Positions 1-8,766 of a stretch of 14,070 nucleotides of DNA are shown here, piece by piece. Origin of the DNA: Cylindrotheca closterium (Eukaryota > Bacillariophyta > Bacillariophyceae > Bacillariales > Bacillariaceae). Each line of letters begins with the position of its first letter. The stretch's first letter is position 1. The notes under the pieces are model-generated. The model was not told the DNA's origin. It saw only the letters and a list, made by a program, of their open reading frames with translations, and searched no databases. The DNA lies in assembly GCA_933822405.4 (NCBI GenBank), contig CAKOGP040001795.1, positions 3,899 through 17,968 of the forward strand. The letters are read 5' to 3'. Made by a program: the position numbers and the translations under genes.

Positions 1-3000
1 TGCTTGTCAGTGGTAATCTTGGATACTTTGATTTTTCCGTCATGCCAAGGACCATTGGGGTTGTTTTGAGGAGGGCCATCTTGAGGGCGATGGACAAAGG
101 ACCAGAAATGATGATAGAACTGGCTCAAATAGCGGGTGCGATTGGTGATTCGTTGACCGATAGCGAGAAGTAGTGCACCAGCATTGTCTTCGAAGATGAT
201 GGAGCGAACAAAAGCGGTCAAGTTTGGAAGTTGGAGCCGTGGAAGAAGTTCTTCGATTAGATTCTTGAGCCCCAGAAGAACCGTCATGGAGCGAGAAAGT
301 TGAACATATTCAGCCTCGAGAGTGCTGAGAGTAATGCACGATAAGAGCGAGCTTTTCCAAATGAGAGGAACTCCTCCAAGGAAAATGATATATCCGCCAC
401 GAGACCGAGACACTGCTGGATCATATGGAGCCTCAGATTTGAACAGTCCTGCAAAATCTGCATCACAGTATGCTTCAAGGTCAAGAGTCCCATTAAAGTT
501 CACAATCAACCCTTTGTCGGATGTCTTCTTGAGGTAACGAAGGATTGTCTTGACGGCGGTGGCATGGCTGACTTTTGGATTGCTGTTGAAGCGGGCCGCA
601 CAGGAGACTGCATAGCTGATGTCTGGGCGAGTATTTGTGCAGAGGTAGATTAGCATCCCAACGATTGAGCTGTAGCGCCAGGGATGTTGGGACCAAGGTT
701 CTCCGTTAGGGTCCTTTCCTAGTGGGGTTGGTGCAGCCGGAACGTGATTGGGACTGCAGTCGGTCATCTTGGCGGCTTCGAGCACCTTCTTGATGAGCCC
801 TTCTTGAAGGAGGTGGTATCTACCATCCTTCATCTGGCGAATTTCGACTCCAAGAAACGTTTCAAAGTCGCCTTCAATCTCCAAATCAAATCCCTTTTCT
901 TTCAGCTGGTTGACAAGTTCATCGATTTTCTCTGGTTTGTCAGTGCTGATACCGCAGTCGTCGACATAAACGACAATCATCATGTCTTTGCGAATAAGGA
1001 AGCATTTATCGTAGGAGGAGCTTTCAAATCCAAGCTCGTGAAATGCCTTCATTAAATGTTTGTACCATAGCCTTGGCGCAATGGTTGTCCCATATGCAGA
1101 CTTCTTGAGGTGTAGTACTGTTCGTTCACCAGTGATACTTCTCATATTAGAGTAGAAGCCTCTTGGTAGGTGAGCAAACATTTCCAGATTGTCTGGTAGT
1201 TTGGCATGGAGAAAGGCATTGGTGAAATCGATCGACTTCATGACCCATCCAAGCTTGAGACTAAGGACCATAAATGTGCGGACCGAGGACCAAGCGACGA
1301 CTTCAGCGGTGGTGTCCATGTCCAGGTCCTGAAGATCACCTCGTAATACCCATCTGGCCTTGAATTTGATGATGGATCCATCTGGCGCGCGTTTGACTCG
1401 AAAAACCCAAGTGCCAGGAATTACTCTGACTGTGGCATTGGATTCTGGGGCTTCCAACCATGTGCGCTTGTGTTCGAGTGCTCTGATCTCCTTCAAGGCA
1501 GCCTCACGCCACTTGTCTCGATCAGGACCAGCCATAGCTTCATCCCAGCTTAAAATATCAGGGTCGGTGGTGCCAGTTTTGAGAAATTCGATCGAATCAG
1601 GTGGTGCCTTGCTGTCAAGAAACACAAATTTGGGAGTGTTTGTGGTGGTGTAGCCAAGGTAGGAGAAATGGAGGTCATAGAATCCACAAATACCACCATC
1701 ATCTGACTCTGGTTGAGTCTTGAATCGTCTGTATGAAGGATGGCTGGTGGTCAATACCAGATCCTCGTTGGCAAGAAATGGAGTGTCCTTTGGGAACGAA
1801 TGGAGGTTTTCGGTGTCATTGAAGTCGGGATCGTTTGATGGATTGATCTCGGCCAAGTTGGAGGATGGCAAAGGTTTGGAGACGTAGGTCTTAGAATGGG
1901 GGTTGGGATCGAGAATGGGAGCCGGTTTACCTCTGGTGGATCGTGTACTGCGTCGCAATGGTGGTCCGGATGATGATGTTGGCGGAATTGATGATGATGG
2001 TAGGTCAATGGGAGTTTCGCGTGCCGTTTTATGGGGACTCTTTGACTGAGTTTGTTGCTCCCTCTGAAGGGGTAAAGGAGTAGGATTGCCAGTATTTGTG
2101 GATGAAGGAATATTGGCGGGAGGAGACTGCTCCCTCTCAACTGACACACTCTCCCTCTCAAACGAAGGTTGGGAGGGTTCACGGAAAACGGAGGGATCAG
2201 AAAGGGTAGGTTGGGTGCCGGCGTAGTGGCTGGTGGAAGGTTCAAAAGAATCAAGAGCGGAAAGCTCATAAGATAGGGGGACTTGAGATTGAGGTGTCAA
2301 GGAAGGAGGATCATTATCATCGGTGGGAAATTGAAATTGGGAGTCGCCGAAGAGATGCTGCCACTGTTCCTCCATGAAGGTGGGGACATCGTCAACCTTG
2401 GAGGATAATGTGGCAAACCAGTCATCAAAGATGCAATTGAATTGGGGTGTGATGGCACCGGTGCGAGGGTTGAGGACCAGCGGCACTGTGCTTGCGTGAA
2501 AAGGACTGAACCAAAGGTGAACGTAGCGTTCGGAGCGTGGCGAGAACTTGGGGAGAGTCTTACCATCTGCGATTTTCTTGTCGAGAACGTAGGTGGGGCA
2601 TCCAAACACATGGATATCGTGATATTTGGAGTGGGGCCAACGTTGGCGGGAGAATTTGCCCATGGGTGTGAGACCAGTGTTGACGTCGGGGAGGTGGTTG
2701 TGGAGGAAGACTGCATGGTCGATGGCCATTGGCCAGAGCGCGAGATCGGCTTGTTTGGGCCAACGGATGGCAAGGTGAATGAGTAATGTGCGGGCAGTAG
2801 ATTGAATGTCCTGAATGGCCTTTTCGACGATGCCATTGGCATGGTGTTGGCCAACACCAGCAAACTTTTGAGTTTGACTGAAGGCTTCAAGATGTTGCTT
2901 GTATTCGTGGCTGTGGAAGACAGCAGCGTTGTCACTGCGGTATTTTTGAGGAACGACACCAAGGTCACGACAATTCGCCTCATACATTTCCTTGGCCCGT

Positions 3001-3458
3001 AATGTTTCGTGGGTGTTCAGGGATTTCTGATGTTGAACGAAGATATATCCTGTCGCATTGTCGACGAAGATAGCAGATCCGCGGAACATCTCAGACTTGT
3101 GACCTTTCCCGTAGCCAGTGTAGGTTCGGCCAGGAACAGATGAAACAAGATGATCGACGGATACCTCTTGACCGGGATAAAGAGTGTTGGCGCGAAGAGA
3201 GCTGGGAGCATCCTTGACGCGAGCATGAGTTTTGGCCTTGGCAACGGCACGTCGTTTAGCTTTGGCGTAGCAACATGCGGCACACTTGGGTGGTTCAACT
3301 CGTTTGGAAATGTGGGTGTGCAGCGTCCGCATGCGTTGACTTTTAGCAAGGGTTCCGGTGCGCATCAAGAAGCGTACAATGGCGAATGAACGGTGGCCAA
3401 GACGTTGATGCCATTTCAACCATTCCTTGTCACCGTCGTCAAGGTTGGTGTTAGTGCA
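1..3458 (-). CDS. pol: Copia-type Pol polyprotein: integrase, reverse transcriptase, RNase H (partial, runs off the window)
   Basis: This frame is open for about 1,152 codons with no stop and continues past position 1. It copies element RNA into DNA and integrates it. The integrase zinc module has H at 3408-3410, H at 3393-3395 and CxxC at 3273-3284. The integrase core has D (3153-3155), D (2931-2933) and E (2823-2825), with the last pair spaced DD35E. A Pro/Ser-rich linker containing RRSTRSTRGK (about 1923-1960) leads to the reverse transcriptase: SIDFTNAFL with D at 1227-1229, and YVDD at 957-968. RNase H follows, with CDAD (456-467), E in TLEAEY (about 315) and EDN (about 186). The first in-frame ATG (3365) lies inside the integrase zinc module, so translation must arrive from upstream. 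The upstream protease is in another frame, and the switch falls between 3416 and 3458. No catalytic residue I could check is missing. Confidence 0.94.
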
Positions 3459-3774
3459 TCAGATGGGCACTCATCCACAGCGTTACCAGCAGCGCGGGCC
3501 TGAGCTGGAGGGAGTAAAGATTCATGTTGGTGTGGATTAGTGTTGTGAAGGACTTCATGGGCTTTACCACAATAGGTCTTGCCGTGTGCATCAATTATCT
3601 TGGCGGCAACTGATGACACTGGTAAGACGGTACCAATGTCTTGACCTGCAATAGGCCCTGTGAGTGCGATATGTCTTCCAGTCATACCAATCCTTCTCCA
3701 AACATAGCCTGCCAAGAATTGGTCGGCGCCACTGTCGGTAATCAGGATGGATTTGGTGGGATGAGGCATGGGTG
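3416..3774 (-). pseudogene. Retroviral-type aspartic protease domain of element A
   Basis: From ATG at 3769 the frame reads ILITDSGADQFLAG, the classical catalytic D-S/T-G-A loop of copia proteases, with the aspartate at 3734-3736. About 117 residues are open before a TGA at 3416-3418. In the family this enzyme cleaves Gag-Pol in the virus-like particle. The frame ends about 40 nt past the point where pol becomes open, so a -1 change (or a lost or gained base) is needed to enter integrase. I see no standard slippery heptamer there. Upstream it is also out of frame with the Gag tail that stops at 3775-3777. I consider the domain assignment secure and the frame breaks real as read. Confidence 0.85.
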
Positions 3775-4140
3775 TTAGACGGCGGAGCGCCCGTTTTTGT
3801 TGTTGTTGGGCACGTCCGCGTCCCTGTCACCACTCTGTAATGGTAACATGGGCTTGAGACGTTCTCCGCGACGATTCTTCCAAAGTTTCTTGTAGTAGGA
3901 CTGGATCAGCCATTGTTTTCCAGTTTTGTTTGGCTGTGCGTCAGAAGAACCGTCATCACCGTCTTTGACATCTTTTGTAGCTCCTCTAGGATCTTTGCGT
4001 TTGACACCAATGTACTTTGGTCTCATACCAAACTCTCGATCGATTTTTCCGGGTTGTAAGTTGGTACCATGGCAGGTTTCACGCCAGGTCAACATCCGCT
4101 TGAAGAGACCATTCAGAAAACTCTTGAGGGATATGCCATT
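3775..4140 (-). pseudogene. Gag C-terminal, basic region of element A
   Basis: The frame from 4095 (ATG) to a stop at 3775-3777 encodes about 106 residues rich in Lys, Arg and Asp, with a KDVKDGDDGSSDAQ stretch followed by WLIQSYYKKLWKNRRGERLK. This is the position of the nucleocapsid or spacer part of Gag. No CCHC zinc knuckle can be read in any frame here, although many copia Gags have one. The segment sits between the Gag core and the protease, and all three are in different frames. The basic composition fits nucleic-acid binding, but this is inferred from position, not from a recognised motif. Confidence 0.55.
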
Positions 4141-4920
4141 TTGGATACTCTTTCAAATAATGCTTATCAAATTTGACACCAGTCCTCTTCTTTTAGCTCT
4201 TGTCAGTTGCTCCACGGCGGGCCACCACAGCACCATCGTTAAGGACGGGGGGGGGTCCTTGTCAATGAGAGCTTGTGTTTTACTGTGGGAGCATAGTTGT
4301 TCGAGATACTCATCAATGGAAGCTAACGGGTACTTCACAATGTAATGTCTCATGTCACTATGTATCAGAGACAATTGCCTTGAGGAGGAAAACACGGAGA
4401 AGCTCATGGCTGGTTGCCAGTGATTGATTACTTCTCCGCAACCTTGTAGTAATGGACTTCCAATTGGAAATAAAATGAGGAACTGTAACGTCGTGAGTCA
4501 ACTTGATGGAAGTCAACTTGTCAATTGCATACATTGCAAAATGAGCCTGATCCTCTGGAGAGTTGTAGGTCTCCAGTAATTGTTGGTAAAGATCGTAGGC
4601 CACAGTTTGTCCTTTCTTTTCTTTCACTTCATCGGCAATATGGCTAGCGGTGCCATCATTCAGAGCTTTTGCGATTGGGTAGAAACCCTGACTTGATGCA
4701 TCCTTGTGCCAAGTAGATTGTTCATGGAACTTTGCATCCGTTAGAGCAAGTTCTATAACTTTAGATGTCCAAGGCCAATATACAGTAGATTCGCCATTGA
4801 ATGGTTCAACCTCTGGACAGCAAAACTTCATGCCTTGACGTTTGCCAATCGCTTTTGTCAAATCAATAGTGGAGTAGTGGGCATATTTTGTTTTGCTTAG
4901 TCAATCGAAAATTGCACAAT
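4141..4920 (-). pseudogene. gag: Gag core (capsid-like) of element A, frameshifted
   Basis: From about 4915 the frame reads through PEVEPFNGESTVYWPWTSKV, matching the F-N/D-G...Y..W start of copia Gag cores. VPHFISNWKSITTRLRRSNQ and HELLRVFLLKAI follow, resembling the middle of the same domain. It stops at a TAG at 4358-4360. Coding sense resumes in a +1 frame (DMRHYIVKYPLASIDEYLEQL) and shifts again at a run of nine C on the minus strand (plus 4247-4255). A further in-frame TAA occurs near 4192. The upstream start at 4859-4861 is TTG, so this is not an independent gene but a continuation of Gag from 5342. At least three breaks make a functional full Gag unlikely. Confidence 0.75.
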
Positions 4921-5342
4921 CTTTTGGTAGGTAAGACTGGGATCGATGACTACTGAAGGGGCAGATGCATAGAGGAGAAACTTCTTGAGGCGCCCAGTGA
5001 TGACACCGTAAATTAGGCCACCATCCGGAAGGGCATCCTCTCCATGACTGAGTAAGTCATCCACATCCTGTCCTTCAAGATCAGACGGTTTCTCAACACC
5101 AATGTGGTCAAAGAAAGTTTGAAGCGCATCAAACATCGGTTTGGTCAAATTCTCCTTGTTAAAGACAATCTTTGTGATGAGCAACGCCTCCGGTTTGTAA
5201 ATTTGTCATACACCACAGGAGGAAGTACCGCGGCAACATTTTCATCAACTGTATTGTCAGTTTCCTCAGGATTTTCACCAGAAAAATCAACAGTCTTGCT
5301 AGGAGTGACAAAACTATTGTCAGTGGGAGTAGTTGAAGGCAT
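4897..5342 (-). pseudogene. gag: Gag N-terminal region of element A, one frameshift
   Basis: ATG at 5342 is the natural Gag start: it is the first ATG after the untranslated leader and opens an acidic, Thr/Ser-rich N-terminus (DNSFVTPSKTVDFSGENPEE). Around 5195-5215 coding sense moves to another frame, which reads KPEALLITKIVFNKENL and then DALQTFFDHIGVEKPSDLEG before a TAA near 4899-4901. The following Gag core is again in a different frame. A start helix with FFDHIGV and DLE resembles N-terminal segments of algal copia Gags, but I could not name a domain. I treat the two pieces as one broken N-terminus. Confidence 0.6.
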
Positions 5343-5830
5343 AATATGAGTTGGTAGAACTGCGAAGCGACTTGTTAATTGTCAGTAAATCATAGAGTGT
5401 CTAGATGAATGTGATGAATGATGTGATGTTTGAAGGCATACTAGTAAGTTGTAAGACGACTAACTCGATCCTGACATAAAATCCCCATGTTTGTCATCGT
5501 ACTTGTTTTTGTCCTGAATCTCCTGTACCTCGCTACTCAATCTAACCCAAGCAATCCATAATGGATAGAGGAGCCTAGGCTTTCAAATAATATCTGTTTT
5601 AGGAAATTGCCTCATTCAGCCATGGTTAGGATCACAATTGTCGTATCAATCTTGTGATTTTTTCATGCCACAATTTCGGCGTTCGGATGCACACCGAAGG
5701 CTAATCACCTTGCAGCGTTAACTAAACTGTTTGCTAGCAAAGGCTAAACGGCAGACATGCCATGCGTGCAACCATCTGTGCCACGTTTATATACAGCTCT
5801 CAATATGAGATGCTTTGACATTTAGGGCTA
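5343..5830 (-). other. Presumed 5' LTR and leader of element A; no gene
   Basis: No open frame of note lies between the divergent Gag starts at 5342 (minus) and 6031 (plus). The minus strand carries a TATA-like box about 445 nt upstream of the Gag ATG, as expected of an LTR promoter, and a possible LTR start TGTCAAAG at about 5813-5820. No second LTR is in the window to define the edges, so LTR, primer-binding site and leader cannot be separated. Short inverted repeats occur, for example ATCCAT-A-ATGGAT at about 5552-5564. Confidence 0.4.
5786..5793 (-). promoter_or_regulatory. TATA-like box (TATATAAA) of element A
   Basis: The minus strand reads TGTATATAAACG here, a strong TATA match upstream of the Gag start at 5342. 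Its core TATATA is symmetrical, so it could also serve the plus-strand Gag at 6031. There is no transcript evidence. Confidence 0.4.
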
Positions 5831-6030
5831 ACTTATTTGAAGTTACCAGATATCACCAACGTTTGCCTTCTGGCGATTCTCTCCATGATTTCTGACTTCA
5901 AGTCCAACACAATTCGACTCTGAAACCAAACAACAAGAAAAAATCGTCGACACATCCTCACATCACAATAGCTGCTATTTTTCAATTCCGTAACTGGGGA
6001 GAAACCAATCTCCTTATTCAACCTGCCCTC

Positions 6031-7372
6031 ATGCTACACATGACTGACGTTGAAGGTCTTGACTCTGTTGATTCCTTTGCCAACAGAACAACTTCTCAAG
6101 TTCGTGAAGACATCAAATCTATGCAAAGAGCTCCAGATCCCAACAATCCAAATGCAACTATCGGAATCACTGCTCGCGAAGCGATGACTATCCATCGTAT
6201 CTCAAAATATGGGAAGCTCCTCATTTTGGTTCAGCGAACATATACACCAGCCCTTGGAACCATCCCAAATCTCCTTTGTATTGGTCAATTCTATGATGAA
6301 AATCCGGATCTCATGGAAGGGGACTCCTACCCACTTCCTCCTCATTCTCCAAAGATGGAAAACATTGAAAGTTGGGCTTGTACCGCCTACGGATATTGTG
6401 GAATTTGCCTTGATTATATTTTCCGTGAAAATTCTGAACTTCCAGTTGTTGGTGACCCTGGTTTCCTCCGAGCCGACGACGGCTCTCGCTCCATCAAAGA
6501 AGAACTTGTCCAAATACTGGTGCTGTGTTCCGTCGCAACAACCAGAAATTTTGGGTTATGCTCCATGCCGTCACACATGAAACCGATGCCTACAATCATG
6601 TTCGTCAATTTGCTCCAACTTTGAATGGTCATGCTGCTTACTTCACTCTGTTTGCACAATATCGTGGAAGGGGACATTTCACAAATGAACTCCAAGCTGC
6701 TGTCCGTGTCCTTGCAACACTTCACTGGAACGGTAAAGCTCGAGGCTTCACATGGAATACTTTTATCAGTCGCCTTATAGGAGCCTTCAACAACCTCAAG
6801 TTGAACCGTGATCCACGCTCTGATGCAATTAAGGTTGACGTACTTCTCGAGAAAACTGTTGGAGATTCCTCACTCTCTAATGGAAGATCACATATTACTG
6901 GAGATGCCATTCTCCGATCCAATTTCCAAGGTGCCATCGATTATCTAACAACACAAGTTTTAGCTGCAGGTAACAACAACTTGCTGCTTTTACTCGTGGT
7001 GGTGGCAGACGCGGTGGTGATGGGAGAAGTGGGGGTCGTGGCCAAGGAAATGGCGCCTCAAACCGCATGCAATCAAATGTTCCAGATTGCTTTAGCCGCA
7101 ATGGTATTCTACTAAATGATGGAGGTTACTCAGATCAGATCTGGAGATAGGAGTTTACACAAGAAGAAAGAAATATCTGTTTAGAAATGTATCGCAACCG
7201 TTGCAATGGTGGTGGTCATGGCAGAAGAGGCCGTGAAGGCTGTGGTGGTTGTGGTCGTGGTATCAGCGCTGTCCATGATGGATGAACTGATCAAGAAGAA
7301 ACAGAAGAAGAAAATAACAATGATGGGCGTGGGGCAGGTGCAGGAATGAGTCGTCGCCGTCGCAACAATCAT
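6031..7372 (+). pseudogene. gag: Gag-like polyprotein of a second copia element (element B), broken into three frames
   Basis: ATG at 6031 opens about 160 residues (VEGLDSVDSFANRTTSQ... to SIKEELV, about 6510). Coding sense then moves one frame: NTGAVFRRNNQKFW, LNGHAAYFTLFAQYRG and RGFTWNTFISRLIGAFNNL, to about 6965. This central part resembles the Gag core of diatom copia elements, with an aromatic-rich repeat-free helical pattern and the usual FT-x3-FI-x2-R block. Near 6975 it moves frame again to an Arg/Gly-rich tail (RGGGRRGGDGRSGGRG), then DQIWR, a TAG at 7148-7150, and a Gag-tail-like FTQEERNICLEMYRNRC. After a second stop near 7284 it ends where LTR-like sequence begins at 7373. The rest of this element may be the integrase piece at 13805. 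The Gag call is by resemblance only. Confidence 0.62.
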
Positions 7373-7487
7373 TGTTGGCTAAAACAGCCAGTCTGGTCCT
7401 CAAAAATGTGACAAGTTGGGATGGATAAAAGAGCAGTCGAACATGTCGGACAGTGAAGTTGGACATTTGTGATATCGAACACCAACA
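7373..7487. repeat. LTR-derived 115-bp piece with TGTTGG...CCAACA ends
   Basis: Bases 7373-7415 are the exact reverse complement of 8007-8049, the last 43 bp of the LTR at 7866. The remainder is unrelated to that LTR but ends with CCAACA (7482-7487), giving complete LTR-style inverted ends. It may be a solo LTR of a related family in minus orientation, or a truncated one. Five-base flanks (ATCAT and GTAGT) show no target duplication. It abuts the broken Gag of element B. Confidence 0.6.
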
Positions 7488-7865
7488 GTAGTATGGTTTG
7501 AGTACGTACAGAGATGGATAAGTATTGAAGGTAGATCCGGATCTGTGACTAGTTTGTGAAGAACATGTGCGTATGTACTTTCTACGTTGCGACAGCTGGT
7601 GAGAGCTGATGTTGATGGCTTCCGGAAGAGATTTTTTTACCTGCTTGTGGAGATCATTGTTGATCGACTTCTGGCAAGAATAACAGTAGAATAAGATCTA
7701 ATAGGAAGTGGTGAGACTGCTCATCTGCAGGTAGAAGCCCAGCATCACTGGCACCTTTTCCTTTTGTAGGCAATCCATAGCCGACGTAGATTTGAGCTCA
7801 GTATACTCCAGAGGTAGCTAGAGCGTTGAGGCTCTCATTACAGCTGCGGAGTTGAATATCTAGTG
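7488..7865. other. No recognisable gene
   Basis: I translated the plus strand in the most open frame. The longest stretch is about 44 codons with no family resemblance. No tRNA, repeat unit or protease motif that could belong to element B was seen. Confidence 0.5.
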
Positions 7866-8049
7866 TGTTGGGAATTCACATGCACGTATAAGAACTTAAT
7901 GAAGTACTGTTGGGACTGACAAAGTACTTCTGGAAAATTCAGGATTAAAAGTGGTCTTCAGGAGTGACAAATAGATAGGATATACCGGTAGCTGGGTCAG
8001 AACCAGCTTGTCACATTTTTGAGGACCAGACTGGCTGTTTTAGCCAACA
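7866..8049 (+). repeat. Long terminal repeat, copy 1 (184 bp)
   Basis: It begins TGTTGGGAATTC and ends TTTTAGCCAACA, so it has the canonical TG...CA with a 6-bp terminal inverted repeat. It aligns with 13617-13797 over 172 shared positions with three substitutions, plus a 12-nt stretch unique to this copy (7880-7891) and a 9-nt stretch unique to the other. Internal perfect inverted repeats are 7901-7907/7924-7930, 7990-7995/8003-8008 and 8032-8036/8042-8046. As the left member of a direct pair it would be the 5' LTR of a plus-strand element, with Gag-like or other internal sequence starting at 8050. Confidence 0.88.
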
Positions 8050-8420
8050 TGTTGGAACTTGGGAGACCTGACAAAGAAGAAGTTCTGTTTGACTTTGATG
8101 AAGAAGATGATGACAACACACAAGAAGATGTGGCAGTTGAATCAGGAGAGGAAGATAGTGTCGCTCATGGAAGAGTGAGATTTGCGGACACAGATGATGA
8201 TGAGTCTGACACCAAAGGAATTGTGAGAAGTTACAGTGACGACGGTGTAGAGATTGGAACAAAAAGGGTACTTCGTCCAAGACACAATCGATCCTACTTC
8301 TCACAAGGGGTAAAAATAAGACCCACTGAGAGATACAGAACAGATAAATCAAGATTTGGACAGGCATACATACAAAGAAAGAAACAGGCAATGAGGACAT
8401 GGACTACAAAGACAGTCTGA
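8049..8420 (+). CDS. Hypothetical acidic-then-basic protein, 123 aa
   Basis: The first ATG of this frame uses the last base of the LTR (8049) plus the next two bases. The frame is open further back into the LTR tail but without another ATG. The protein starts MLELGRPDKEEVLFDFDEED, continues with a very acidic middle (EESGEEDSV-like, DTDDDESDTKG), and ends with a basic part (KRVLRPRHNRSYF, RYRTDKSRFGQAYIQRKKQ). There is no signal peptide, membrane segment or zinc motif. I do not recognise a family. The acidic-basic layout resembles chromatin-associated or linker regions, and the RPRHNRSYF part vaguely recalls the spacer before copia reverse transcriptase, so it may be a leftover of pol. The function is unknown. 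Confidence 0.45.
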   Translation: MLELGRPDKEEVLFDFDEEDDDNTQEDVAVESGEEDSVAHGRVRFADTDDDESDTKGIVRSYSDDGVEIGTKRVLRPRHNRSYFSQGVKIRPTERYRTDKSRFGQAYIQRKKQAMRTWTTKTV

Positions 8421-8668
8421 TGGAAATGATGGAGCCTCTCTCCCTGACAAGTCTACTGCGCGTGAGGCCTCTGATACCTGACAGAAATAAATGAAAATAG
8501 ACTATAAGCCTATAGTTGACTAGTTTCTACAAGTTGATCGTTATCAATTCAAGTAAAATGCATGCAGTGAGAAAAGCGATGATCCATCACTTTTCCACGC
8601 GAATCCTATGATTTGTCAGAGAACTGCTGACTCAGTTATTTTCTAAGCTAAATTAATGGCGTGTAACT
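8421..8668. other. Noncoding interval between the small ORF and element C
   Basis: AT-rich sequence with an AATAAATGAAAAT stretch about 65 nt past the stop at 8420, which could serve as a 3' processing signal. I see no further frame, repeat or RNA gene. Confidence 0.4.
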
Positions 8669-8766
8669 GTTTGTGCATGTGTGATGCGTGCGGCGCACAG
8701 GCTACACTTCAACCTGGGAATCCTATAGGTCAAGTCACAAGTCCTGTTCCTATTAGAATTCTGTCA
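8669..8766 (-). repeat. 3' terminal repeat (short LTR) of element C
   Basis: Matches 13214-13311 over 98 bp with four substitutions and no gaps. On the minus strand it begins TGACAG. A canonical end in CA would place the LTR at 8672-8766 (95 bp), with GTT extra. It contains the near-palindrome GTGCGGCGCAC. A purine tract directly precedes it. Confidence 0.8.

Larger units (their letters stand above)
1..5830 (-). mobile_element. Ty1/copia LTR retrotransposon (element A), 3' end outside window
   Basis: On the minus strand the order is leader, Gag (5342 downward), protease (DSGAD at about 3722-3736), integrase (HHCC and DD35E), reverse transcriptase (YVDD) and RNase H. Protease, then integrase, then reverse transcriptase is the defining order of Ty1/copia rather than Ty3/gypsy elements. 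The 3' LTR lies beyond position 1, so the LTR pair cannot be compared and the right boundary (about 5830) is only estimated from the end of the TATA-bearing region. Pol is open while Gag-protease is shredded. The assignment to copia is secure; the exact family is not. Confidence 0.88.

Noticed and set aside
322..3389. Several open frames on the plus strand and in other minus frames over 1-3400 (for example 744-1055, 1360-1653, 2297-2983, 2442-2786)
   Set aside because: They are shadows of the single pol frame, which carries all the domain motifs over the same bases.
4147..4345. Plus-strand frame opposite Gag of element A
   Set aside because: Antisense to recognisable Gag sequence and without any domain.
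7002..7050. Arg/Gly-rich stretch as a host RNA-binding protein
   Set aside because: It continues the broken Gag frame and fits the basic tail of that Gag.
7488..7865. Remnant protease or pol of element B
   Set aside because: The most open plus-strand frame holds no DSG/DTG motif or other known signature.
8019..8048. An earlier start of the small ORF inside the LTR
   Set aside because: Position 8019 is TTG; the first ATG of the frame is at 8049.
8044..8055. Junction of a two-LTR circle
   Set aside because: Only the hexamer TGTTGG follows the LTR end; the next bases do not continue like an LTR start.
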